Below, in pieces: positions 17,597 through 26,468 of a stretch of 64,000 nt of DNA. The stretch is from JANMCE01 sp963791625 (GTDB lineage: Bacteria; Actinomycetota; Acidimicrobiia; Acidimicrobiales; Ilumatobacteraceae), in the NCBI GenBank assembly GCA_963791625.1, contig CAWBTA010000015.1, positions 496,001 through 560,000 of the forward strand, written 5' to 3'. A model generated the notes under the pieces. That model did not search any database and was not told where the DNA came from. It was given only the letters and a program-made list of their open reading frames with translations. How positions within the stretch are numbered: the first letter of the stretch is position 1; every line of letters starts with the position of its first letter. A program made the position numbers and the translations under genes.

Positions 17597-18375
17597 GCTA
17601 CCAGACCGGGCTCGGAACATCGGATGCCACATCGATCCGGTTGATGGGCCTCGACCTCGCCGACGATCTGATGGGCAAGGTCGGCTTCGGTGAACTTGCG
17701 TATTGGCTGGTGATGCAACGACGGCCGTCCGCAGGCGAGCTTCGGGTGTTCGAGTCGGTGTTGGTGGCACTCGCGGACCACGGCTTCACACCCACGGCCA
17801 TAGCGGCGCGGCTCACGTACCTGAGCGCGCCCGACTCGCTGCAGGGTGCGCTGGCCGCAGGGCTGCTCGGTGGAGGCTCACGCTTCCTTGGCGTCACGGA
17901 GGACTGCGGCCGTTTCCTGCACGATGCACTCGCTGCGCACGACGGTGACCTGCCGACCGATGATGCCGGCTGGGACTCGCTCGCCCGCATTGTTGTAGCT
18001 GCAACCAAAGATGCGAAGCGGCTCGTGCCCGGTCTCGGCCATCCTGTCCACAAAGACACCGACCCGCGCACCCCGCGGCTGTTCGCCATCGCGGAGGAGT
18101 CCGGCTGTCTTGGCCCCCACCTTTTACTCTTCGCGGCCGTCGGTCGGGTGCATCCCGAAATCCTCGGTCGTAGGCTGCCGCTCAATGGAGCAGGCGTGTG
18201 CGGCGCAGCGCTCGCCGATCTCGACCTTCCCGTTGAGCTGCTGCGAGGCTTTGCGTTGCTTGCCCGCGCGGCCGGTCTGCTCGGTCAAATCGCGGAAGAG
18301 ATCCGCAACCCCATCGCCATGGACATCTACATGAACATCGACCGCAACACCCGCTACCTCCCTGACGAGGTCTAA
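17593..18375 (+). CDS. citryl-CoA lyase / citrate-synthase-fold protein
   Basis: 260 residues from GTG 17593. The short length fits citryl-CoA-lyase-like proteins rather than full citrate synthases (about 370-430). VPGLGHPVHKDTDPRTPRLF carries the conserved His of the active site, NGAGVCGAALADLDLP the second conserved block, and MDIYMNIDRNTRYLP the C-terminal motif. Probably cleaves or forms a C-C bond at an acyl-CoA. Translationally coupled to the CoA-transferase, which could supply or remove the CoA. Confidence 0.82.
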   Translation: MSYQTGLGTSDATSIRLMGLDLADDLMGKVGFGELAYWLVMQRRPSAGELRVFESVLVALADHGFTPTAIAARLTYLSAPDSLQGALAAGLLGGGSRFLGVTEDCGRFLHDALAAHDGDLPTDDAGWDSLARIVVAATKDAKRLVPGLGHPVHKDTDPRTPRLFAIAEESGCLGPHLLLFAAVGRVHPEILGRRLPLNGAGVCGAALADLDLPVELLRGFALLARAAGLLGQIAEEIRNPIAMDIYMNIDRNTRYLPDEV

Positions 18376-18388
18376 ACGGTCCCGGGAG

Positions 18389-18673
18389 TCACGACAGTTC
18401 CGAGACTTCCTCCGTCGCGTCAGCCGCAAGTTTCGGCTGCAGTTCGCCGGACCAGAGATCGCTGTGCTCGGCGTCCAAGGTTTGAATGGCAGCCAGTAAC
18501 AGGGTGGCGTAGTCGGCTGCTTGCGGGTTGGTCGGCACGACCAACGAGTGCTCCGATTGCGGGTTCGGCTGCAGCCGCGCGTAGAACCCTTTACGCTCGG
18601 CGACCACGACCCAGTCGCGCTCTTGGAGCAGTCGAATCAGTTCGTGGCCGTCGGGCAGCTCGTCGTCACTCAT
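18389..18673 (-). CDS. small protein partnered with DUF4365 gene, unknown
   Basis: 94 residues (MSDDELPDGHELIRLL...). Its ATG shares one base with the stop of the DUF4365 gene (TGATG), so the two are co-translated. Contains HELIRLLQERDWVVVAERKGFYARLQP, a helix then beta-hairpin pattern without a recognised catalytic motif, and an acidic Glu-rich C-terminus. Could be a regulator or immunity-like partner of the nuclease-like protein; that is inference. Confidence 0.6.
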   Translation of the reverse strand: MSDDELPDGHELIRLLQERDWVVVAERKGFYARLQPNPQSEHSLVVPTNPQAADYATLLLAAIQTLDAEHSDLWSGELQPKLAADATEEVSELS

Positions 18674-19197
18674 CAGATGCGCCGACCTTGTTCAAGACGC
18701 TGGAACATCTCGATAAGACTAGGGCCATCAAAGAGGTTTGCGATAGGGACAGCCACCGTTGGCGTCTTCGGTGACGACGGTTTCTCACCTTCCAGATTCA
18801 TCCAATAGCAGGCCTGTCGGATAGTCAGCTGATCATGGGCAACCTCCGTCCAGGCTGCCTGGACGGGCGAGGTAACCATGACGATGAGAATCGCTTTGAT
18901 TGTCGCCCTCGGCTTGGCCAGTTGATCGAAATGGCGTCGATCTCGAAACCGGTAGCCAAACGTCGGTTTCGACGGATCAGGATCGATCGTGGTCGTGCAC
19001 TTGAGCTGCGCGTAGATCGTGAGCTCCTCCAGGTAGTCGTCTCGCGGCAGCTTGAATTCGATATCAACGCCGTAGCGATCTCGATTCTTGCGCTCCACGA
19101 TGCAACCGACTGTGGAGGCAACGCCGTAGACGTAAGCCTCCTGCAGCTGCTCCATGCAAGCGGTGAAGTTCCTTGCGATTACAGGCTGAATGGTCAT
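18673..19197 (-). CDS. DUF4365-like protein (PD-(D/E)XK-type fold suspected)
   Basis: 174 residues. DRYGVDIEFKL (about residues 40-50) followed by LTIYAQLKCTTTI (about 59-71) gives the spaced Asp...Gln-Leu-Lys pattern of DUF4365 and related restriction-endonuclease-like folds. DUF4365 proteins occur in defence and mobile contexts; their activity is mostly untested. The C-terminal region includes ACYWMNLEGEKPSSPKT. First gene of a two-gene leftward unit with a small coupled partner. Family assignment is moderate and comes from motif memory only. Confidence 0.6.
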   Translation of the reverse strand: MTIQPVIARNFTACMEQLQEAYVYGVASTVGCIVERKNRDRYGVDIEFKLPRDDYLEELTIYAQLKCTTTIDPDPSKPTFGYRFRDRRHFDQLAKPRATIKAILIVMVTSPVQAAWTEVAHDQLTIRQACYWMNLEGEKPSSPKTPTVAVPIANLFDGPSLIEMFQRLEQGRRI

Positions 19198-19414
19198 GAG
19201 GTAGCCGAGATTCCGTTGCGCTAGTTCCGTCTCCTATGCAACCGGGCCCGCTCCTTCCCGTCCCGACCAGCTTGACACAATCAGGAAGATTCACGGCCGC
19301 GGGCAACCGATCGCGAGCGGGACCAAGGTCCATCGGGCGGACATCCACTGGCTCTTTCCGATGGGCCACTCGTAGGGCACGCTGAAGCAAAGCCTCCCCT
19401 GAACGGACGCCTTC

Positions 19415-21226
19415 ATGCTCACCCGGCCCCACGTGTCGCAGCTCACTCGACTCGGCACCACATGCGTGCTGGTTGCTGCGCTCGTTCTCACCGGTTGCGG
19501 TAGTTCAACGGCGACTGAAACGTCCCAGACCTCAACCGTGACGACCGGCGGCGCGTCGTCCACCATTACTCCCCCGATCGAGGGCATTGTCGTGGCGCCG
19601 GCGAAGCCCATCGAGGGTTCGGGCGGCCGATTTATCGTCGGAGCCGGTGACCACTTCTTCTCCGCCCAGGTGGCGGCGGGCAAGCTCGCGATTGGCACAA
19701 GTACCGATGGCCTCACCTGGACGACCACCATATCGGTGACCTCGCTTTCGGTCGTGGGGGCTCTGGCTGCCGACGGCTCCACGCTGGTCATCGCTGGCCC
19801 CGGGACCGATCCCGGGGCCAAGCTCATGATCCTGCGGTCGGATGACGCCGGCGCGACATGGCGGCAAAGTCCCCTTGTCATGCCGACGGCGCCGACGTTC
19901 CGCTACGCCTCGTGGGAGGCAAATGTCGGTCGGGTCGCGATCTTCCACGGCATTGTCCTGGTGACCGGCGTGCTGTACATGAATGTCGACTGGAGCACCT
20001 ACGCCAAAGACACCCTGGGTGCCGATCACGGGTCCGTCCACGGCGTGGGGTGGGACGGCACGACCATCACCGTCACCTTTGTGGACGGGTTCAAGATCGC
20101 ACGGAATTCGGCAGATCTGGGCCTGGCGCCGACTGCCCTCGACCCGGTCGGCGCCGTCTGGCGTGGTGAGGGCGACGCTTGGGAGCGGGTTTCGCCGCTG
20201 GCCGATGCCTCGTTGCTCGGCCTGCCACCCACGATCGCAACCGGGCCAGATGGGTTTGGACTGGTGACACAAGCGCCGGCGGCGACTCCTTCGTTCGAGG
20301 TGCGCTATCAGTTGTTGAGGTCGGTTGACGGACGGTCGTGGTCGACAACGCCCCTGCCCGATGGTCTGGCCGGTAGCGGTAACGTCCGGCTGGCCGGTGG
20401 TGCCCACGGGTTCCTGGTCGTGGGCGAATCGATTTGGTTCCACTCCCCCGACGGCACCGTCTGGGGAGCGGTCAGCGGCGGCACCGGGCAAGGCCCAATC
20501 ATCACGCCGGCCTCTCCCCCGGTCGGTGGAGGTCGAGGATACGCGGTGCCGGTGCTGCAGCCCGAGAGCAGCTCGGTACGGTGGTCGTTCGATGGGAAAC
20601 TCTGGGCGTCGATGGCGTTGCCGTTAGAGACCCAGGATGTCGCGGTGGCCGTATCGTCCACCCTCATCCTGATCGAGCCTCGCGTGCCAGGCCCGGCGCC
20701 CGCACCCCAGCAGACCCTGCCCTCCGATCCCGTCGCGTTCGCGCAGGCTGTGGCGAGTGCCTTCTACCGATCAGACGTGCCGACCAATCCGGATGGCAGC
20801 ACCTTTGTCTGGCGCCCAGCCGTGACCGAACCGGAGGCCAGTTGTATCGCTAGCGGCCTGATCACCAAACTCGGCGAAGCCCGAGTGCGGGAGTTGGGGA
20901 TCGGCTCGTCGGTCTGGCATCTGCTCGGGTTCGCACTCAGCCACCAGCTGGCAAAGGATGAGGCGGCCGTGATCGTTGGCGTCTTCCGATCTTGCTCACC
21001 CACCTGGGAGTTGCTGATGATTCTCGGCGTCACCCAGGGGGCGAACTACATCAGCCAGAGTTCGGCCGAATGCACCAGCAAGAAGCTGAACGACTCCACC
21101 GCCCAAGACATCTTCATCAAGGAGTTGGAGCGAACGGCCCCCGACCTCGGCCACCTGCAACCGCTCCAAACCGCGCTGAAGAAGTGCCTCACGGACCAGG
21201 AGCTACAAGCGTTGGACTGGAACTGA
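19415..21226 (+). CDS. secreted lipoprotein with Asp-box (sialidase-type) repeats
   Basis: 603 residues. Signal peptide with lipobox LVLTGCGS (Cys near residue 28), then a Ser/Thr linker. The body has at least five Asp-box-like motifs (STDGLTW, SDDAGATW, SVDGRSW, SPDGTVW, SFDGKLW), the turn signature of beta-propellers of the sialidase/BNR class. No catalytic Arg triad or Tyr-Glu pair is clear, so it is likely a binding propeller, not a sialidase. The last 180 residues are a separate helical domain with several Cys. Stand-alone gene; 189-bp upstream gap has no clear feature. Confidence 0.75.
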   Translation: MLTRPHVSQLTRLGTTCVLVAALVLTGCGSSTATETSQTSTVTTGGASSTITPPIEGIVVAPAKPIEGSGGRFIVGAGDHFFSAQVAAGKLAIGTSTDGLTWTTTISVTSLSVVGALAADGSTLVIAGPGTDPGAKLMILRSDDAGATWRQSPLVMPTAPTFRYASWEANVGRVAIFHGIVLVTGVLYMNVDWSTYAKDTLGADHGSVHGVGWDGTTITVTFVDGFKIARNSADLGLAPTALDPVGAVWRGEGDAWERVSPLADASLLGLPPTIATGPDGFGLVTQAPAATPSFEVRYQLLRSVDGRSWSTTPLPDGLAGSGNVRLAGGAHGFLVVGESIWFHSPDGTVWGAVSGGTGQGPIITPASPPVGGGRGYAVPVLQPESSSVRWSFDGKLWASMALPLETQDVAVAVSSTLILIEPRVPGPAPAPQQTLPSDPVAFAQAVASAFYRSDVPTNPDGSTFVWRPAVTEPEASCIASGLITKLGEARVRELGIGSSVWHLLGFALSHQLAKDEAAVIVGVFRSCSPTWELLMILGVTQGANYISQSSAECTSKKLNDSTAQDIFIKELERTAPDLGHLQPLQTALKKCLTDQELQALDWN

Positions 21227-21339
21227 TGGGTCGAGCGGGCCTTCGCCTCGGCGGTCAAATAGTTGCTCATGCGAACCCACCCAAGTCTTCCCGCGTTCCC
21301 GCACGATACTCGTTGGGAGAATGTTGAGGAAGAGCGGGC

Positions 21340-22332
21340 CTACGTGGCAGGGCGGTCCTGTCGACTGGACACGTACTCATCGACCCAGGCCTTGGTACTT
21401 CGCCACTGGCCGTCAGCACCCTTTTGGGCACGGACTCGGCCGCGGTTGGCCGCAGCGCGCAGGGCACCTTCGGTGACATCGTGCCGTGTGAGCGCAGCGA
21501 TCGGGACGAGGCGATTTGGGCCGGCCACCGCCGGAACGATGAATCTATAAAGATTGTCGAGCACAGCCCGCGCCAGCATCTCGCCCAGCGGGCCCGGGTC
21601 ACCTGCATCAGCAGCACGCAGCGCCCGGAGGTATTTGGAGCGATCTCTCTTGTAGATGATCACGGGCGCGTACCCGAGTCGCACCAGGACGAGGTTGAGT
21701 AAGAGACGCCCGGTTCGACCGTTGCCGTCAAGAAAGGGATGCACCTTCTCAAACTGGTTATGGGCCACTGCGAGAGCCTCGATGGGATTCGGACCCAGCC
21801 CCGCTGCATTGAGTGAATCGACCCAGGCACGCATCGCATTGGGAACGTCAGGCCAGGATGGCGGCGTCATGCCACCAGGGAACGGCTGGATGTCGTGTTC
21901 GCGGAAGCTGCCAGGGCGCTCGCGATCAGTCGCGTTTGGGTGCGGAGCGACATCCCAAACGGGCCCAAGCGCCATGGCGTGGACTTCGCGAACTTCGGTT
22001 ATCGTGAGTAATTCTCCGGTCGTCCACGCACCCGGCTCAAGCGCCTGGTTGTACACCCACTGCGCTGCGTTCGCGTAGCCCCGCACCTCCATGTACTCAC
22101 CAAGCTCCTTGCCGCCAACCGCGCGGCCTTCGGCAAGAAGTCGCTCGACCTGCTTCAGTACGAGCGTGTTGCCCTCGATCGCTGTGGAATGATGCGCCTC
22201 CTCGAACCAGATTGTGGTCCAGATACCCTCGGCCTCGGCCGGATTCGGGAGACCACCCAGCCGCTCCCGGAGTTCGGCGAACGAAGCCTCGAGCCGCCGG
22301 TAGATTTCAGCACGACTCGGACGCCCAGCCAT
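21340..22332 (-). CDS. Fic-family protein (AMP transferase type)
   Basis: 330 residues from ATG 22332. The Fic motif HPFLDGNGRTGR (residues 198-209) is complete, with catalytic His198 and Asn204. An N-terminal inhibitory motif of the [S/T]xxxE[G/N] kind is present as STAIEGN (Ser49, Glu53), so it is class II and self-inhibited; Glu53 would block productive ATP binding until displaced. Fic enzymes attach AMP or other phosphate moieties to protein hydroxyls. C-terminal 60 residues resemble a winged-helix DNA-binding tail, as in many Fic proteins of this length. A palindromic operator lies directly upstream, pointing to self-regulation. Confidence 0.88.
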   Translation of the reverse strand: MAGRPSRAEIYRRLEASFAELRERLGGLPNPAEAEGIWTTIWFEEAHHSTAIEGNTLVLKQVERLLAEGRAVGGKELGEYMEVRGYANAAQWVYNQALEPGAWTTGELLTITEVREVHAMALGPVWDVAPHPNATDRERPGSFREHDIQPFPGGMTPPSWPDVPNAMRAWVDSLNAAGLGPNPIEALAVAHNQFEKVHPFLDGNGRTGRLLLNLVLVRLGYAPVIIYKRDRSKYLRALRAADAGDPGPLGEMLARAVLDNLYRFIVPAVAGPNRLVPIAALTRHDVTEGALRAAANRGRVRAQKGADGQWRSTKAWVDEYVSSRQDRPAT

Positions 22333-22341
22333 CCCACTCCA

Positions 22342-22384
22342 AAAGTTGTACGTTCGGCGAGATTTAATTGTACCGTACAACTTT
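22342..22384 (-). promoter_or_regulatory. palindromic operator and -10 element upstream of fic gene
   Basis: Two 11-bp arms AAAGTTGTACG (22342-22352) and CGTACAACTTT (22374-22384) form a perfect inverted repeat, and the right arm is also part of a tighter palindrome TTGTAC-C-GTACAA (22368-22380). On the minus strand TACAAT (22372-22367) is a good -10 box inside it. Binding of a dimeric repressor here would block the fic promoter, consistent with control by the Fic protein's own C-terminal domain. Confidence 0.55.
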
Positions 22385-22456
22385 GCCAGCCGGAAGCATG
22401 ACCGAAATCAGAGCGAGCCGATGAGATCGCTCAGGGTGCCGAAACGAATTCCTTGG

Positions 22457-22531
22457 TCGGGTTGGAGGGATTCGAACCCTCGGCCTCCACGTCCCGAACG
22501 TGGCGCGCTAACCAAGCTGCGCTACAACCCG
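22457..22531 (-). tRNA. tRNA-Pro (anticodon CGG)
   Basis: 75-nt cloverleaf on the minus strand: acceptor CGGGTTG/CAACCCG, anticodon stem CCACG/CGTGG around loop TTCGGGA (anticodon CGG), T arm GAGGG-TTCGAAT-CCCTC, discriminator A. CCA is encoded (22456-22454). Lies 18 bp downstream of the receiver gene in the same direction. Confidence 0.97.
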
Positions 22532-22549
22532 TTTGTTGCGTTGGCGACT

Positions 22550-22993
22550 CTAGCTTGCGGCGCCCTCGGCTGGCATTTCCGTTTCGGCGACGGCCGCCGG
22601 AACGCCCTCATGCACGGTACCGCCGGCGATGATGGTGGCGACCGCATTACGCAGGCGCAGCGGGTCGAGGGGCTTCACGAGCCAACCGTCGGCTTGGCTG
22701 CGGCGGGCGAGATGCACGTCGGCCGTACGGTCAAGCAGCATGAGGATAGGCACGTGGGGAAGGCGATCGCCGCTCTCCTCCAGGCGCAGGTCCATGCAGG
22801 TGGCGATGCCGCCCATGTTGCCGATCTGCAGATCGAGAATGGCGATGTCGGGTGCCTTGGCCAGCACCGACTTGCGAACGTTCTTGCCGTTGTCACACAC
22901 ATCAATGGTCGTGTCCGGCCCGCTGAGTGCGGCACGGATATCGTCACTTAACCAGGGGGCGTCAGTCGCCAGCAGCACGTACACGAGCGCCAA
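22550..22993 (-). CDS. stand-alone response-regulator receiver protein
   Basis: 147 residues. CheY-like receiver: acidic Asp11, phospho-acceptor Asp54 in IAILDLQIGNMGG and Lys107 in WLVKPLDPLRLR. There is no output domain; a short Ala/Glu-rich tail follows. It would act by phosphorylation-dependent protein contact. No histidine kinase is adjacent. Its start is 2 bp from the end of the ArsA-like gene, so it belongs to the leftward ArsA operon. Confidence 0.88.
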   Translation of the reverse strand: MALVYVLLATDAPWLSDDIRAALSGPDTTIDVCDNGKNVRKSVLAKAPDIAILDLQIGNMGGIATCMDLRLEESGDRLPHVPILMLLDRTADVHLARRSQADGWLVKPLDPLRLRNAVATIIAGGTVHEGVPAAVAETEMPAEGAAS

Positions 22994-22995
22994 AC

Positions 22996-24081
22996 CTAGC
23001 GGCCGACGAGATGCGCGGCCACATCTCCCAACCCCGACAGGTCGTGCACGTCGCGCACCAACAGCGGCACCCGCACGACGGGGGCGCCGCCGACGGCAGC
23101 AACCAAGGGTGTGATGAGTCGTTCTTCGCTCTCGGCCACTTCAGCCAATTGAGCCAAGTTCGTCCAGGCCGGGTCTCCCCCCAAGGCCTCGGCTCGGGCC
23201 TCTTCGGCTGACACACCGAAGTCGGGGTGGGCTCGGTTCACCACAATCGCGGCGGGTTTGATCTTGCGTTCGGCCAACTGCGTCGACAGCCATGCGGCTT
23301 CATCCAGCCGATCCTGGCGAGGCGCGGTGACGATCACGTAGGCGGTCTCGGGGGACGTGAGCAGCGCCAACACCAAGGTGGCGCGTTCACCAAAGCCGGC
23401 TTCCATTCCGTCGAATGCTTGGAAGAACGAAACGACATCGGCGATAGCGGCGCCCCCGACAATCTTCGCGATGGTCTTGAGCACGGCCTGAGCAGCGAAG
23501 TTCACCACACGCAGGCCCATGCGTGCGGGCGTGACGATGGCGCGGTAGAGACGGTGGTCCAGAAAGCGAGTGAGGCGTCGCGGCGCGTCGATCACATCAA
23601 GCGCGTGGCGGGTGGGCGGCGTGTCGATGATGACGAGGTCGAACCGGTCATCGTGATGCAGCTCGTAGAGCTTTTCGGCCGCCATGTATTCCTGCGTGCC
23701 CGACAATGCGCTCGACACGTTCTTGTAGAACGAGTTGTTGAGAATGCGATCAAGCTGCTCAGGGTCGTTTGCGTAGCGGCCGACCACATCGTCGAAGGTC
23801 TGCTTGGGGTCGAGCATCATCGCCCACAACTCGCCTGGGCCGATACCCGCGACATGCTGTGGCTGATTGGTGAGACCGGCCGTAAGCCCCAACGCATCAG
23901 CAAGCCGTCGGGCCGGGTCAATGGTGATGACGACAGCCCGACGGCCGCGCTTGGCCGCAGCCAGGGCCATTGCTGCGGCCGTGGTGGTCTTGCCGACGCC
24001 GCCGGGGCCGGCGCACACGATGATCGAACGTCCGTCGATCACATCGGCCAGGTTCGCCACGGCCTCGCTCACCATTGTCAC
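22996..24081 (-). CDS. ArsA/Get3-like ATPase, subunit lacking the signature Lys
   Basis: 361 residues. The P-loop reads CAGPGGVGKTTT (residues 23-34): the GKT is intact, but the extra signature Lys of the deviant Walker A (GKGGVGK) is Pro. Switch motifs VITIDPARRLADALG, VIIDTPPTRHALD and an ArsA-like helical insert follow. In mycobacteria the adjacent Get3-like pair Rv3679-Rv3680 (BagAB) forms a complex, and pairing with a partner that keeps the Lys fits a heterodimer. Partner gene ends 16 bp upstream. Role in membrane-protein or glycerol-related handling is known only for the mycobacterial pair. Confidence 0.82.
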   Translation of the reverse strand: MTMVSEAVANLADVIDGRSIIVCAGPGGVGKTTTAAAMALAAAKRGRRAVVITIDPARRLADALGLTAGLTNQPQHVAGIGPGELWAMMLDPKQTFDDVVGRYANDPEQLDRILNNSFYKNVSSALSGTQEYMAAEKLYELHHDDRFDLVIIDTPPTRHALDVIDAPRRLTRFLDHRLYRAIVTPARMGLRVVNFAAQAVLKTIAKIVGGAAIADVVSFFQAFDGMEAGFGERATLVLALLTSPETAYVIVTAPRQDRLDEAAWLSTQLAERKIKPAAIVVNRAHPDFGVSAEEARAEALGGDPAWTNLAQLAEVAESEERLITPLVAAVGGAPVVRVPLLVRDVHDLSGLGDVAAHLVGR

Positions 24082-24097
24082 CCAGTCAACCTATCGG

Positions 24098-24994
24098 TCA
24101 TAACGCCCGAATCGCTTCGAGCATCACCTTGGCCAGCGTGTCGGTTGTCTCTGAGGTGAGCGACGCGTCGAACACGAACGGCAGCACGAGTTGCGGCAAC
24201 GGAAGACCGACGGCCAGGCGATCACGGTGTTCCGCCTGCGCTTGCAGACGCGCGAGTCGGAACCGTGCAGCGGTGGCGATAGCCGTCCGGGCCCTGGGCG
24301 GCGCAACCAAATGGGTGACGGCTGGATAGAGCGCGTTGACCACGATCGGACCGAGCTTGACACCGATGTCCTCTTCGAGCGCAAACGCTGTTTCGATCGC
24401 TTCGTTGACGGGAGTCTCTTCGGCCAGGGCAACCAGGATCACCTGGCAGCGGGTGCTGTCAGCCAGCATCTCCCCCGCCTCTACGGCCTGGGTGTTCACT
24501 GGGCCGACCGTGATGATTTCGCGCAATGCTCGTGGCGCCCGCAGGAAGGGGATGGCGTGACCGGCCGCGGGCGCGTCAACGATCATGAGGTCGGCCACCT
24601 TCTGCTTGTCGAGCTGCTTGATCTTGGCCAACACCAAGATGTCGTCGATGCCCGGCGCGGCCGAGGCGACCACATCAAGGATGCCCAACCGAGCCAGCTG
24701 ATGGGTAACGCCGCGCATCCCATGATCTCGCAGGTAGTCATCGAGCGCCTGCATGGGGGTGACCAGCTGCGCCGTGATCTGTGGTGTGACCTTTACCACT
24801 TTGGGGCCGAGTGGCTTGGGCAAACCAAGCAATCCGCCGAGGGGCGATTCTTCGTCAATAGCCACGACCCGCACGGTCAATCCGGACGCGGCGGCCGCTT
24901 TGGCGAGTACGGCGGTGACCGTCGTCTTGCCGACGCCGCCCTTTCCGGCCACGATCAGGACTCTCGAAGTGGTGAAAAATGCTTTCGGATCCAC
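24098..24994 (-). CDS. ArsA/Get3-like ATPase, subunit with full deviant Walker A
   Basis: 298 residues from GTG 24994 (VDPKAFFTTSRVL), preceded by GAAAGG seven bases upstream. AGKGGVGKTTVT (residues 16-27) keeps both Lys residues of the deviant Walker A, unlike its neighbour. VVAIDEESPLGGLLG and LMIVDAPAAGHAIPFLRAPRAL are the switch I and II regions. Likely the ATP-hydrolysing half of a heterodimer with the next gene. Divergent from NfeD with only 43 bp between starts, so the two promoters overlap. Confidence 0.82.
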   Translation of the reverse strand: MDPKAFFTTSRVLIVAGKGGVGKTTVTAVLAKAAAASGLTVRVVAIDEESPLGGLLGLPKPLGPKVVKVTPQITAQLVTPMQALDDYLRDHGMRGVTHQLARLGILDVVASAAPGIDDILVLAKIKQLDKQKVADLMIVDAPAAGHAIPFLRAPRALREIITVGPVNTQAVEAGEMLADSTRCQVILVALAEETPVNEAIETAFALEEDIGVKLGPIVVNALYPAVTHLVAPPRARTAIATAARFRLARLQAQAEHRDRLAVGLPLPQLVLPFVFDASLTSETTDTLAKVMLEAIRAL

Positions 24995-25037
24995 TCGTGC
25001 CCTTTCTCGTAGTTCCCGCTCCAGCCTCGGAGGCAGC

Positions 25038-26366
25038 GTGCGCAGGTTAGTCACCGCAACAAAACTCATCCTCACCCTAGGTGTGATTCTGGCCATCTTC
25101 GGAGTCGGTCGCGCCGCCACGGCCGCCGACGCGCCCGTGCCGGGGACCCCACCAGTCGACGTGCTGCAGGTCAGCGGCTACCTCGACCGCATTCTGGCCA
25201 ACGAAATCCGCAACGCCGTCCAGCGAGCCGAGACCGACGGTGCCCAGGCACTCGTGCTCCAGATGAACTCGAAGGGCGCCGTCATTCCCGACAGCGAAGT
25301 CGCCGAGGTCGCCGACCTCATGAGGGCCTCGAAGGTGCCAGTCGTTATCTGGGTTGGGCCGTCGGGCGCAACGGCCTTTGGCAAGACGGGCCAGCTACTC
25401 GGCGCGGCGGCCATCACGGGCATGGCGCCCGGCAGCAAGATCGGACGCTTCGGCGACCTGTTGCAACCGAAGAGCGGGGCCCTCTCCTTCGGGCAGGCCG
25501 ATGCCCGGCTCAAGACCGGCACGCTGAACGCGCAGGATGCGCGAGCTGCGGGTGCCCTCAAGCTCGGCAACGACAACGGCGGCACCGCGGTGCTGGGCGA
25601 AATGATCGTGGCGCTTGACGGCGTGAAGATCGGCGACAGGGAACTACACACGGCGCAGCCGTTGCCCGACGGTCGAGCGGGTCGAGGCACATCAGGCCCC
25701 ACTCGCTTCACCAAACTCGGACTGGTCAGCCAACTGATGCACTCCTTCGCCAGCAAGCCCGTGGCGTACCTGCTGATGGCCATCGGTCTCGGCCTGCTCG
25801 TATTTGAGTTCTTCACCGCGGGCGTTGGCATTGCCGGTGTGATCGGCGCCGCGTGTCTCATCTTCGGTTGCTACGGGCTCAGCGCGCTGCCAACCAACGG
25901 TTGGGCCGTGGCACTCCTCATCGCCGCCTTTGTTGCATTGTCAATTGATGTGCAGACAGGCGTGCCCCGTGCCTGGACCGCTATCGGTATCGCTATGTTC
26001 GTGGTCGCGTCCGTCTTCCTGTACTCCGACGGACGGCTCGCATGGCCAGCACTCATCACCGGAATTGGCGGCATTCTGCTCACCTTCCTCAGCGGCATGC
26101 CCTCGATGGTGCGCACCCGATTTGCCACACCGACCATCGGGCGGGAGTGGATGATTGGCGAGCTGGGCGTGGCTGTGGCCGACATCAGCCCCGACGGTGT
26201 CGCCAAAGTCGGCCAGGGGCAATGGCGGGCCCGAACCAACCGGGCGACACCGATCGCGGCCGGTGATCGGCTCCGTGTCGTGGCCATCGACGGCGTAACG
26301 CTAGAGGTCGAACCCGAGTTCGGCGCAGCCAAGGATCACCGCGAACGCTCCAAAACCCCCGAATAA
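25038..26366 (+). CDS. NfeD-family membrane-bound serine protease homologue
   Basis: 442 residues from GTG 25038 with GGAGG five bases upstream. A signal helix (LILTLGVILAIFGV) leads to a ClpP/crotonase-like domain: VLQMNSKGAVIPDSE and VVIWVGPSGATAFGKTG, with the Ser of the PSGA motif as likely nucleophile. Four to five membrane helices (about 230-350) follow, then a C-terminal OB-like NfeD domain (GVAVADISPDGVAKVGQGQWRA region). NfeD proteins usually work with stomatin-type proteins in membrane microdomains; no stomatin gene is adjacent. Divergent from the ArsA pair. Confidence 0.88.
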   Translation: MRRLVTATKLILTLGVILAIFGVGRAATAADAPVPGTPPVDVLQVSGYLDRILANEIRNAVQRAETDGAQALVLQMNSKGAVIPDSEVAEVADLMRASKVPVVIWVGPSGATAFGKTGQLLGAAAITGMAPGSKIGRFGDLLQPKSGALSFGQADARLKTGTLNAQDARAAGALKLGNDNGGTAVLGEMIVALDGVKIGDRELHTAQPLPDGRAGRGTSGPTRFTKLGLVSQLMHSFASKPVAYLLMAIGLGLLVFEFFTAGVGIAGVIGAACLIFGCYGLSALPTNGWAVALLIAAFVALSIDVQTGVPRAWTAIGIAMFVVASVFLYSDGRLAWPALITGIGGILLTFLSGMPSMVRTRFATPTIGREWMIGELGVAVADISPDGVAKVGQGQWRARTNRATPIAAGDRLRVVAIDGVTLEVEPEFGAAKDHRERSKTPE

Positions 26367-26468
26367 CGGCCAGAACGACGTTATTTACGGCTCATTCTTG
26401 GCCCATTTTCGCTCCATTTTGCCGAGTCGTACGACACAGACCTAGCGTGGCGAACACGGAGGGGCATC

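Noticed and set aside
19230..19375. Plus-strand frame ending KVHRADIHWLFPMGHS upstream of the Asp-box lipoprotein gene
   Set aside because: Looks protein-like but has no start, no ribosome site and no family I can name; GC-rich DNA often gives such open frames.
19415..21226. Active sialidase
   Set aside because: Asp-box motifs are present, but the arginine triad and Tyr/Glu pair are not evident, so only a propeller fold is supported.
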